Source: Nocardiopsis sp. NRRL B-16309
GTDB lineage: Bacteria > Actinomycetota > Actinomycetes > Streptosporangiales > Streptosporangiaceae
Assembly (NCBI RefSeq): GCF_001279585.1
Contig: NZ_LGEC01000092.1
Span: forward strand, 193,937 to 257,936
Length of the DNA: 64,000 nt
Reading direction: 5' to 3'
The stretch's first letter is position 1. Each line of letters starts with the position of its first letter. Of this stretch, positions 34,270 through 43,090 are shown piece by piece. The translations under genes and the position numbers were made by a program. The notes under the pieces were generated by a model that was not told where the DNA came from, searched no databases, and saw nothing but the letters and a program-made list of their open reading frames with translations.

Positions 34270-34739
34270 TCACTGCTCTCTCTGGCTCCTGTCCCTCGGC
34301 ATCGCGGGGATGGGACGGTCGGGCCTCGCGCCGCGTCCGGCGGGGCGGGGAGCACGGCCCTCGCGGACGCAGGTGAGGATCTCGGCGGCGGCGTAGCCTC
34401 CCACGGCCTCGAATCTCCGGGCGTTGGAGTCGACCTCGCTCCACACGGCGTCGCGCGGCACGATTCGCACGGCGTAGGGGACCTGCCGCCGCCGAGCCGC
34501 GCCAGTCCTTCCCGGCCCCCCTCGGCGAAGGCGCTCCGGAACTCGGCGGGGAGGGGTTCCGGGGGCAGGTGTCGGGGGAGGTCGTCGGCGAACTCCACGT
34601 CCGTGCCGCCGTGCCCGGGCTCGGCGTCGAGCGAGACCAGGGCGAAGTACCCGGGGCAGGCCGTCGGCAGGACGGCGCGGACGTGGACGCCCCTGACCGG
34701 GCGGGGGAGCGGCGGCAGGGGGTCGGGGCCGGGCGTCAC
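34270..34739 (-). pseudogene. EF-G domain IV-like protein, frameshifted
   Basis: From GTG 34739 the frame reads VRGVHVRAVLPTACPGYFAL and later EFRSAFAEGGREGLARLGGG, then shifts into nonsense. In the neighbouring frame the sequence continues as VPYAVRIVPRDAVWSEVDSN and GGYAAAEILTCVREG. Together these match domain IV of elongation factor G (compare the VDSxxxxF region and the EGLxxLxxxxPV segment). One extra base in the GGGG run at 34477-34480 joins them into a protein of about 156 aa. It has no GTPase domain. It lies 15 bases downstream of the 1556-aa gene, so they probably form an operon. Confidence 0.6.
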
Positions 34740-34754
34740 GGCGTGCTTGCCGGG

Positions 34755-37700
34755 TCACCCACGCCGGGACTCCCGCCAGGCCTGCTCGAACATCTCGTGC
34801 AGGGGTGCCGGTGGGAGGACGGCGGTGAAGGGACCCTCGATCTCCTTGTCGTTCCGGGCCTCGACGACGTGGGTCGCGAGCTTGGCGGTCTCCAGCGGCA
34901 GGTGCGGGGCCTTGAGCTCCGTCCAGCCGCCGGGGACGAACAGAGTCCGTCCGGCGCGGGCGCGCCTGCCTTCCAGGACGGTGCCCGTCGCCAGGAGTTC
35001 GGCGGCCACGGCCTTGTGGTGGGTCGCCGACCAGCGGTTCCACCGGCGCACGTTGCGGTCGGTGGGGCGGGCGAGGGTGAGCAGCTGGAGGCAGAGGGCG
35101 GCGGCGTCCGTGTCCACGCCGAGCGAGTCCGACGCCTCGGCCACGAGGTCCGGGACGCTCTGGCGCGGGTCGGCCTCGAAACCGCCCTCCGGGACCGGGG
35201 TGTGGGCGGCACGATCGGCGATGCGGGCGAGCCTGCCGTCGAACGGCAGCGCCGCGTGGCGGACCTCGCGGGCGAGGCCGTCCATGCCCAGATCGTCGAG
35301 CACGCTCAGGGTGCGCGCCACGGCGTGCGGATCGAACAGCCCTGAGACGCGGATCACCCCCTTGGCGGAGGGCCTGTGCTCGCTCGGGTCGGGGAGGACG
35401 AGGACGCCGTCGCTGTGGGTGGGCCAGGTGCCCGGACCCGGCACGAGGAGTCCGTCCGCTCCGACGCGCACGGGATCGGCACCGCTCTTCTCGATCCAGG
35501 TCCGCGCCGCCGTGCGGGAGAGGAAGGAGGACAGCGGCACGTACATGCCGGGCGCTCCGGCGCACGCGAGGAAGCGTTCGTGCAGTTCCGGGACCGCCGC
35601 GTGGGCGGCGTGTCCCACGGGTGCCTGGAGGGCGGACCAGACCAGGACAGTGGCCAGTGTCCGGAACGGTCGGGCGTGGTCGTGGAAGTCGTAGATCTTC
35701 CGGTCCGTGCCGTGGTCGCGTACCTCCAGCTCGCCCTGGCCGCCCTGCACCAGACGGCGGGGCCGGTCGGCGTCGGGGTGGCCGGCGGGATCGGTGAGGA
35801 CGTCGGTCCACGCGGCGGCGAGCTTCAGTTCGGCCGCGAACAGGTCCGTGACCTCGGTCGCGGCCTTGGCGGCGGCCACCTCGGCCTTGGTCGGCCGGAC
35901 GCCGAGCAGGTCGGCCCACCCACAGGCCATCCGCTCGGCCGCGTCGGCGCCGCCACCGGGCCGCCACAGGTCGTCGGGGTCGTCGGGCAGCGCCGCCGCG
36001 AGGATCCGGCGCCGTCGGGCGGCGCTCAGCGTGGCGCCGGTCGCGCGGTACTCCGTCCGGGCCGGGCCCTGGTCAGGTTCGCCACCGGTCCTTCCGAGCC
36101 CGCCGGACAGGACGAACTCGGCGGTCCCCTTCGTGACACGGGTGGCGGCCCGGAAGGCCTTGACCGCCGCGGACCCGGATGCGAGCGATACGGGCCCGTG
36201 CTGGTCCAGCAGGTCCAGGAAGCGCCGGATCCGGTCCGCCTCGTCGCGTTCGACGCGTACCGGTTCCGCTTCCTCGGCGCCGAGCGGGACCGGGGCGGCC
36301 TCGGCGCGGACGTAGTGGTACCCGGTGTGCGGGTGGTAGGTCCCGGACCAGTGGTTGGTCCTGCGCTTGTCACCGTGGAGCCGGTCGGCGGGCGCCCCGG
36401 TGATGACGGCAGCACCGGTCTCCAGCAGCGGCGCGAGCGCGGCACCGGTGGCCCGACCGCGCACCCAGGCCGTTCCCCCGCGCGCGAAGGGCTGTGCGGC
36501 CCAGGTGCGCAGGAGGGCCGCCAGGGCTTCGCGGGCGGGCCCCTCCACCGCCCCGGTGACGAGGAAGGACAGGAGGGCGTCGGTCTCACCGAGGAGCAGG
36601 TCCCAACGGGCGGGCGGTTCGGGCGGGCTCAGCCGGCGCGTGCGCTCGTCGGTGCGGCCGTCCAACCGCGCGCCGTCGGCCGCGACCGCGGTGATCGTGG
36701 AAGCGACGTCGTCGGCGCGGGGGTGGACCTGGAGTTCCCTGGCCTCGAAGAGCCCGGAGATCGCGGCCGCCACGTCCTTGTCGGGAGCGGCGGACGCGGG
36801 TCGGATCAGCGCTCCGGCGCGCACGAGAGCCGTGCGCCGGGACAGCTCCTCGCGGCGCAGCCGCAGGTCGGCGGCCCACAGCACCGCCCAGACCAGCCCG
36901 CCGGGGCCGTTGACGAGAGCGGGGTCGGTGACCTGCGGCAGGAGCCGCGTGACGGCCTCGCGCACCGCGTCACCGCAGGCGGCCGACTCCCGGACCGAGG
37001 GCGCGGGCACGGACGCGTGCAGGGGATCGCCGTCCTGGTCCGTCCGGGCGGCCAGGGCCGCGTCGATGAGGGCGCGGGCGGTGGCGGAGTCCACCCCGCG
37101 CAGGGCCCGTGACGCGTCCTCGTCCCGTGGGGCGAGGAAGTGCCAGTACGCGGGCGGCGGCACCAGGGGGAGGAAGGCCCTGCGCTCGACGGCGTCCCCG
37201 CTTCGATGGGGCCCGGAATCCGCCCTGGGGTAGGTCCGGGCCTCCCAGATCAGCGCGTCGTCGCGGGCGTCGCGACACTGGATGACGTCGTAGCCCGTCC
37301 CGCCGACCAACCCGTCGGCGGTGCTCGCGGGCAGGCGCACCAGGCCCCAGTACGTCAGGCCGTAGTGGTCGACGAACTCCGCGCGTCGCCCGTCCGTGCC
37401 GCGCAGAGCACGGGCGGGTCTGCGGGCGCCCTCCGCCGGAGGGCCGACCCGCTCCAGGCGGAACCCGGCCAGGCCGTCCCGCGCGCCCAGCGGTGAGGCG
37501 ACGCCGTCCGGCAGTCGGACGAGGTGCACGCTGGTGTCCTGGTCGTCCAGGAGTTCCAGGTCGGGGTCGGGCCGCAGGAAGTCCGGCCAGGAGACCTCGC
37601 CCCGGGCACCGGTCTCCGGATGGATCTCGACGAGGTCGTGGTGCCCGTGCCCCGTGCTCGACCAGAGGCGTGATCCGTCGCCCAGGGTGTCGTCGACCCG

Positions 37701-39425
37701 GGTGACGCCGCGCCGCGTCCCCGGTCGCAGGATCCCGTCCTCGTCGTAGCGGCCCCCGTCCGGAGCGGACATCACCAGCCGGACCGGCGCGGAATGCCAG
37801 GTGCCGCCCCTGAACAGTTCGACGGGCGACTCCGTCGTGAACACGTCGTCGGGCCGAGAGGTCCACAGCGCCCGCGTCGGCTGTCCGTCGCGGGAGTCCC
37901 TCGCCCTGACGGTCCAGCCGACCTGGAAGTCGCCGCCGACGAAGTGCACGGTGTGCCGGTCGGCGTCCTCGGGCAGGGTGAACACGCACGCACCGCGTCG
38001 GCCCCGGTGGTCGACGGCCACGGCCGCGTCGTGTCCGTAGACGGTGAGCACCGGCCAGGTGGAGGTCATCCCCGCGATGCCGCCCTCGCGCGCGCCGATC
38101 TCGGCCGCGGCCTCCTCGAAGGCCGGCCACCCGAGCTCACCGGGGACGCCGAACCGGAGCGTGCGGGCGAGCGGCTCGGCCAGGTCGAGCCCGTCCAGCA
38201 GGTCCTGGACCTCCTCCAGGCCGCGCATGACGTCGTGGGTCAGGCACTCGTCGAGGTCGGTGAGGGCCTGCTGCGCCTGCCCCAGCGGGGCGCCGCGGAC
38301 CGACGCGGCCGTCGCGGTGGTCCGCTCCACGATCTCCGGTGCGGGTCGGGGCCCCACGTGCGCGGGTCGGGACGGCGTGGGGCGCTCGGCGTTCGCGGGC
38401 AGGTCCACGGTGATGCCGAGCGACTCGCACGCGAGCACCAGCCGCTCGTTCACGTGCCCGTAGCCCCGGGCGAACTTGCTCTGGTAGAGGGGGACCGGCG
38501 CACCCTCGGCGATGACGTGCGGGGCGATACGCGGCAGCAGCGCGTACAGCTCCTCCGGCATCGGGTTCTTCACGGAGTACCGCCCGGAACGCACCCAGCC
38601 GTACGTGCGGAAGTAGCGCGACAGCCAGCCGCCGAAGCCGTCCGCGGGGCGGATCCGGGCCTGCGCCAGGTCGCCGGTGATCCCGATCGCCTCCAGCAGC
38701 CGGAGCCACTCCGCGCCGTCGGTCTCGGTGTTGGGGAAGAGGTCGGCCAGGCGGGCACGGTCGCCGACGGGCGGGGCCACCGCGGTGAAGGCCCGGGTCG
38801 CGGCCTCGACCACCCGTGGCGGGATGTCGTTGCCGCGCGTCGTCGTCAGGATCCGGCTCAGGGCGCGCGACTCCTCGGCCGCGCCCAGTCCCACCGACCT
38901 CAGGGAGGCGCGCAGCCGGGCGGGCAGCCCCGCCGGGATCGGCGCGGGGCCGCCGGCCCAGGCCTCCAGGAAGCCCACGAACTCCCGGTGCGCCTCCTGC
39001 GTCGGCAGGAGCGCGGTGAGCCGGTGCTGGTGGGCGACCAGTTCCTTGGCGGACAGGGCGCCGTGGCGGGCGAAGAGCCGGGCGTTGTCCACCGCGTGAC
39101 CGGGGTCGACCGGCAAGGCGTGGACGTCCTCCGCCTCGCGGGCGCGGCGGTACGCGGCGGACGCGCGCTTGGCCTCGTGGACGGCCAGGCGGTGGCCGAC
39201 CGTGTCCCAGTACCAGGGGAGATGCGTCTCCGGCAGGGCGGCGGAGGTGAAACAGCGGGACAGGTCGGACAGCAGCTGTCCCGGATCGCGCAGGCGTCGG
39301 GCCAGTCGCTTCTCGACCGCGTCCAGGAGGTCGCGGACCTGTGGTTCGCGCACGGGATCGTAGGCACGGGTCCAGTCCAGGTGGAGGGCCGAGGCACGGG
39401 GGTTCGAGGGGAGTGGCAGGCGCAT
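34755..39425 (-). CDS. Very large (1556 aa) cytoplasmic protein of unknown function
   Basis: The start is placed at ATG 39425 (MRLPLPSNPRASALHLDWTR); the frame is open a further 147 codons upstream but that part is Arg/Pro-rich noise. No membrane helix, signal or repeat is seen. The N-terminal 400 residues are helical; from about 500 to 850 it is beta-rich, with VLTVYGHDAAVAVDHRGRRG and VHFVGGDFQVGWTVRARDSR; later parts alternate helices with conserved Trp. The C-terminal region has KAPHLPLETAKLATHVVEAR. Large proteins of this kind occur near MoxR/vWA operons in actinomycetes, but no such partner is here. The function is not recognised. Confidence 0.75.
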   Translation of the reverse strand: MRLPLPSNPRASALHLDWTRAYDPVREPQVRDLLDAVEKRLARRLRDPGQLLSDLSRCFTSAALPETHLPWYWDTVGHRLAVHEAKRASAAYRRAREAEDVHALPVDPGHAVDNARLFARHGALSAKELVAHQHRLTALLPTQEAHREFVGFLEAWAGGPAPIPAGLPARLRASLRSVGLGAAEESRALSRILTTTRGNDIPPRVVEAATRAFTAVAPPVGDRARLADLFPNTETDGAEWLRLLEAIGITGDLAQARIRPADGFGGWLSRYFRTYGWVRSGRYSVKNPMPEELYALLPRIAPHVIAEGAPVPLYQSKFARGYGHVNERLVLACESLGITVDLPANAERPTPSRPAHVGPRPAPEIVERTTATAASVRGAPLGQAQQALTDLDECLTHDVMRGLEEVQDLLDGLDLAEPLARTLRFGVPGELGWPAFEEAAAEIGAREGGIAGMTSTWPVLTVYGHDAAVAVDHRGRRGACVFTLPEDADRHTVHFVGGDFQVGWTVRARDSRDGQPTRALWTSRPDDVFTTESPVELFRGGTWHSAPVRLVMSAPDGGRYDEDGILRPGTRRGVTRVDDTLGDGSRLWSSTGHGHHDLVEIHPETGARGEVSWPDFLRPDPDLELLDDQDTSVHLVRLPDGVASPLGARDGLAGFRLERVGPPAEGARRPARALRGTDGRRAEFVDHYGLTYWGLVRLPASTADGLVGGTGYDVIQCRDARDDALIWEARTYPRADSGPHRSGDAVERRAFLPLVPPPAYWHFLAPRDEDASRALRGVDSATARALIDAALAARTDQDGDPLHASVPAPSVRESAACGDAVREAVTRLLPQVTDPALVNGPGGLVWAVLWAADLRLRREELSRRTALVRAGALIRPASAAPDKDVAAAISGLFEARELQVHPRADDVASTITAVAADGARLDGRTDERTRRLSPPEPPARWDLLLGETDALLSFLVTGAVEGPAREALAALLRTWAAQPFARGGTAWVRGRATGAALAPLLETGAAVITGAPADRLHGDKRRTNHWSGTYHPHTGYHYVRAEAAPVPLGAEEAEPVRVERDEADRIRRFLDLLDQHGPVSLASGSAAVKAFRAATRVTKGTAEFVLSGGLGRTGGEPDQGPARTEYRATGATLSAARRRRILAAALPDDPDDLWRPGGGADAAERMACGWADLLGVRPTKAEVAAAKAATEVTDLFAAELKLAAAWTDVLTDPAGHPDADRPRRLVQGGQGELEVRDHGTDRKIYDFHDHARPFRTLATVLVWSALQAPVGHAAHAAVPELHERFLACAGAPGMYVPLSSFLSRTAARTWIEKSGADPVRVGADGLLVPGPGTWPTHSDGVLVLPDPSEHRPSAKGVIRVSGLFDPHAVARTLSVLDDLGMDGLAREVRHAALPFDGRLARIADRAAHTPVPEGGFEADPRQSVPDLVAEASDSLGVDTDAAALCLQLLTLARPTDRNVRRWNRWSATHHKAVAAELLATGTVLEGRRARAGRTLFVPGGWTELKAPHLPLETAKLATHVVEARNDKEIEGPFTAVLPPAPLHEMFEQAWRESRRG

Positions 39426-39577
39426 ACCTGGAGTATTCCAGCCTCCACCGACGGTTCGCGGGCACGGTGGAGCTCGCCTTCGCGGCCCCTCGGCCGCGAG
39501 CGTACGAAACCGCCGGGGGCGGCCGCACCCGAGTCGAACGCCGTGCGCACCACGGCCTCCGGGAGCGGCCGGGGCCG

Positions 39578-39913
39578 TCAGCGGTCGCAGGTACGGCAGC
39601 GCCGGGTGGCGGTGCGCTCGGTGTTGCCTCCGGTGGCCTTGAGCGGGGAGGCGTCGCTGATGCGTCGCCACAGTTGGGGGTCCGGTGCGTCGATCCAGCC
39701 CCACAGCGGGGCACTGACCGCCGCGTCGGACTGGTGTGAGCAACCGCTCCGATGAGCCACACCCCGCAGGGAGATGAGGATCGCGTCCCGTCCGGGGTGT
39801 CGGCTCACGGTCGAGAAGGGGGTCCCTGTCCCGCTGGGGCCGATGTAGTCCCGGGGCAGCGAGCACGCACAGCCCTCGCCGATGGGGAGTTCGCAGAAAT
39901 CACAGCGCTTCAT
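39578..39913 (-). CDS. Small zinc-ribbon-like protein
   Basis: An 111-aa protein starting MKRCDFCELPIGEGCACSLP (ATG 39913 next to AGGAG; a GTG at 39928 adds five residues). Cys pairs at both ends, CDFC near the start and CRTC at the end, plus a central RSGCSH, suggest zinc binding. It is upstream of and co-directional with the 1556-aa gene (about 150 bases away), so they may share transcription. Confidence 0.5.
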   Translation of the reverse strand: MKRCDFCELPIGEGCACSLPRDYIGPSGTGTPFSTVSRHPGRDAILISLRGVAHRSGCSHQSDAAVSAPLWGWIDAPDPQLWRRISDASPLKATGGNTERTATRRCRTCDR

Positions 39914-39928
39914 TCTCCTACTGTGCAC

Positions 39929-40377
39929 CCTCTGGGTGACGATTCGGACGCTTTCTGCCGTCGAGCTGTCACGTATTCGGAAACTCCGAACGCCGCGCGG
40001 GTCCGCTCACCCCGGTTCGCGCTCGACAACCGGTATGGGATAAGAGCATTCCCGCCGGACTCTCGCCGCCGACCACTCCCATGAGAAGTCTCACTCTCTC
40101 CCGGCCGACCCGCGCCCACGGCCACTGGACGGTCGGCGGTCGGCGGTGCGCGCCCACGGAGCCGTCGAACCCGCCCATCGCCGCCTCCGCGGCCACGGCC
40201 CTGGCCTCCGACACCCTCGGTGGCCGCCTGGAGCGCAGTCCAGGCCGGTGGGCCTCCTCTGTGACCAGGCATGAAGGCGTTAACCTCGAACCGTGCGCTC
40301 CTACGGTCGCGCCCGCCGGAGCGGCTCCCTTCGACCCGCTCCGGGTCGCTGGCCAACCGGGAGAGTGGAGGACCACG
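39929..40377. other. Intergenic region between divergent genes
   Basis: About 450 bases between the zinc-ribbon gene (minus) and the methyltransferase (plus). The plus frame of the methyltransferase is open back to 40081 but has no ribosome-binding site and Arg/Ala-rich content, so it is not counted as coding. No clear operator was seen. Confidence 0.4.
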
Positions 40378-41190
40378 ATGACAGGGACGACTCTGCTGGA
40401 GAAGCTCAAGGAGAAGCAGCAGCAGATCTGGAGCAGCGGCGACTACGCCAAGATCGCGTGGCTCACCGTTCCCCTGGCCGACGTGCTCTGTGACGCCGTC
40501 GACCTGAGGCCGGGAGCCCGGGTCCTGGACGTGGCGACCGGTACCGGGCACGTGGCGCTCGCCGCCGCCCGCCGGTTCTGCGAGGCCACCGGCGTCGACT
40601 ACGTGCCCTCGCTCGTGTCGGCCGCCCGCCGCCGAGCGCAGGCGGAGGGCCTCTCCGTGGACTTCCAGGAGGCCGATGCCGAGGACATGCCGTTCGCCGA
40701 CGACTCGTTCGACTACGTGCTCTCGGCCATCGGCGTGATGTTCACCGCCGACCACCAGCGCGCCGCCGACGAACTGGTGCGGGTCTGCGCCCCCGGGGGA
40801 CGGATCGGACTGGTGAGCTGGACCCCGACCGGTTTCGTCGGGGACCTCCTCGGAACGGTCGGCCGCTACGCGGCTCCACCCCCTGGAGCCCAGCCGCCGC
40901 CCCGCTGGGGCGTCGCGGACACGCTTCGGGACCTGTTCGGCGACCGGATCTCCGCGCTGGAGAGCGAGACGCGCGCGGTCACCGAGCGCTTCCTCTCACC
41001 GGAACAGTTCGCCGACTTCTTCATCGCCCACTACGGGCCCACGCACAAGGTGGCCCAGCGGCTGGACGACGCGGACGCGCGGGCGTTCCGGCAGGACCTG
41101 GCGGCCCTCGCCGCGTCGGCGAGCCGAACGGACGACGGCACGGTGGTGTGCGACTGGGAGTACCTCGTCGCCGTCGCCACCAAGGCCTAG
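40378..41190 (+). CDS. SAM-dependent methyltransferase (UbiE-like class I)
   Basis: A 270-aa enzyme. Motif I is VLDVATGTGHVALAAARRF; motif II and post-I are VDFQEADAEDMPFADDSFDY; motif III is RVCAPGGRIGLVSWTPTGF. The order matches UbiE/Coq5-like small-molecule methyltransferases. GGAGG upstream fixes ATG 40378. The C-terminal half (FLSPEQFADFFIAHYGPTHK) resembles actinobacterial members of unknown substrate. Confidence 0.85.
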   Translation: MTGTTLLEKLKEKQQQIWSSGDYAKIAWLTVPLADVLCDAVDLRPGARVLDVATGTGHVALAAARRFCEATGVDYVPSLVSAARRRAQAEGLSVDFQEADAEDMPFADDSFDYVLSAIGVMFTADHQRAADELVRVCAPGGRIGLVSWTPTGFVGDLLGTVGRYAAPPPGAQPPPRWGVADTLRDLFGDRISALESETRAVTERFLSPEQFADFFIAHYGPTHKVAQRLDDADARAFRQDLAALAASASRTDDGTVVCDWEYLVAVATKA

Positions 41191-41391
41191 CTGTACTGGC
41201 TACGGGGGCCGGCCCTCACCGGGCCCTGCGGCCCGCGCTGTGCGCTCGATACGGCGGGGCGGAGGCTGGGGAGGGCGGTCGGCGTGCGTGTGGTTCCCCG
41301 CCCGCGAGGACCGCGCGGACGCGGTGTCGGGCGGTGTCGGACCGGGGCGGTAGGTTCCTCGCGACGCTTACCCCCGACCCGAGGACACCGC

Positions 41392-42894
41392 ATGCCGACT
41401 CCCCCCTGTCACGTCCTGTACTGCGAGGGCTGGGACACCGAACGGGGCCGCGCGGTGGGCGTGCTGGAGGCCGTCGCGGCGTCCGCCCGGGACGAGACGG
41501 GCGACCAGTACGCCGTGCTCGTGCGGGACGCGGCGGGCGCACCGCTGGTGCTGCTGGAGATCGCGTGGGCCCACGGCCACTGCGGGGTCTGGGTGTTCGA
41601 CGGCGAAGGCCTGCGGCGGACCCACCACCGCTACGCCCGCGAGGAGGACGGCGGGCTCGCGCTCACCCACAGCCGGCAATGGGCGGACCCCGTCTCGGAG
41701 GAGGCGGCCTCGGGCCGGGTCCCGCTCCTGCGGAGCGTGGAGGTGCTCGGCGGGAACTGGTCGGTCTACCGCGGGGAGTTCGCCGGCGGCGGGCACACCT
41801 CCTCCCACCAGTGGCTGGAGGACGACCTGGCGTCCATCACGCACGTCCGCGCCCCCGCGTTCGGTCGGTGGGAGGAGCTCGCGGCACTCCACCCCCTCCT
41901 GTCCGGCGCGGACGTGGAACTGCGCGACGCCGACGTCGCACCCGACCGCGATCCGGCCCCGGCGCCCTGGGCCCCGCCGGGCCCGCTGGTCCCGCTGGGT
42001 GTCGACGGACTCTTCCAGCCGGGGCGGTGCTACCGCGACGCGCGTGACCAGCGGCCGGGCACCGTCGAGGTGCACGACGCCGGGACCCTCGTCCTGCCCA
42101 CCGGGCGGGTCCTGCTCCGCAACCCGCAGGGCCTGGGGTTCGCCGGGCAGGAGCAGGCCCTGTCGGTCCCGCTCCCGGTGGGGGAGCACCCCGTCCGGGT
42201 GTCCGTACTGCGCCAGGCCGGTCCCGGCGGGGAGTCCGCCGTGGTGGCGGGGCTGCGCGTCGACGTCGCCGACCTGGTGGGGGTCCCGGTCGACGCGTGG
42301 GAGATGGCGCTGCGCCCGGGCGAGAGCCTGGAGGAGCTGCGCGAGGGGCGGTTCCACGGGGTGGACGTGGACCGCGACAGCGGCCTCGTCAGCGTGTGCG
42401 ACGCCGCCTGCCTTCCCCACCTCGTCGAGGTGCTGACCGATCCGGACACGCACCCCGACCTCGTCATCGGCTACACGCCGCGCGAACGGGAGACGCTGGC
42501 CGACCGGGAGCGGGAGCTGCGGGAGGCCGCCCAGGCCTTCCTGGACGCTCCGGGCACGCTCACCGGGCAGGAGTTCGCGGAGGCGATCAGCCCCTCCCTG
42601 GAGGGGGATCTGGAGTTCCGGCAGAGCATGTACACGCTGGTGCGCCTGGCACACGGCGTCGTGCACACCCAGGACCCCGGCCCCGCGAGGTTCGCGGAGC
42701 CGGGGGAGCGGGCCCGGGACACCGGCCCGTGGACCAGGACACTGAGCGAGCCGGTCACCGGCGGGAACCTGGTGACCGCCTTCGTCGGCGACCGTGTGAG
42801 CAGCTGCCCGGTGTGGCTGGGCAGGGCCGCCGACGGGCGGGTCGCGGCCCTGCTCGTCGACACCCTGGCGGTCGAGCGCCCCGCCCAGTACTGA
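41392..42894 (+). CDS. DUF4241-like protein, paralogue 2
   Basis: A 500-aa paralogue of the 32787 gene: CHVLYCEGWDTERGRAVGVL at the start and SSCPVWLGRAADGRVAALLV at the end. It has an extra helical insert (RERETLADRERELREAAQAF) before the C-terminal domain. The TAGGTT -10 box (41351-41356) and leader resemble those of paralogue 1. The upstream frame to 41284 lacks a Shine-Dalgarno. It is convergent with the helicase gene. Function unknown. Confidence 0.65.
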   Translation: MPTPPCHVLYCEGWDTERGRAVGVLEAVAASARDETGDQYAVLVRDAAGAPLVLLEIAWAHGHCGVWVFDGEGLRRTHHRYAREEDGGLALTHSRQWADPVSEEAASGRVPLLRSVEVLGGNWSVYRGEFAGGGHTSSHQWLEDDLASITHVRAPAFGRWEELAALHPLLSGADVELRDADVAPDRDPAPAPWAPPGPLVPLGVDGLFQPGRCYRDARDQRPGTVEVHDAGTLVLPTGRVLLRNPQGLGFAGQEQALSVPLPVGEHPVRVSVLRQAGPGGESAVVAGLRVDVADLVGVPVDAWEMALRPGESLEELREGRFHGVDVDRDSGLVSVCDAACLPHLVEVLTDPDTHPDLVIGYTPRERETLADRERELREAAQAFLDAPGTLTGQEFAEAISPSLEGDLEFRQSMYTLVRLAHGVVHTQDPGPARFAEPGERARDTGPWTRTLSEPVTGGNLVTAFVGDRVSSCPVWLGRAADGRVAALLVDTLAVERPAQY

Positions 42895-43090
42895 CCCACG
42901 TCCCGCGCGGGCGGCCCCGGTCCGCCGCTACCGTCGAACGACGAGCAGGCGGACCCCTTGCCACGCGGGCGGCCCCCGGCCGGGTGTCACGCCAACCGGT
43001 CCGCGCCCGGGGCGGGTCGCCGGTGCGCGGCCTGTCACACCAGTCGTGCCGACACACCGTGCAGGCCACTTGTGCGGCCCTGGCCCGGTG

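Noticed and set aside
34270..35967. 565-codon minus-strand frame
   Set aside because: Only its last 55 or so residues are meaningful (the EF-G IV-like end); the rest is a shadow of the 1556-aa gene.
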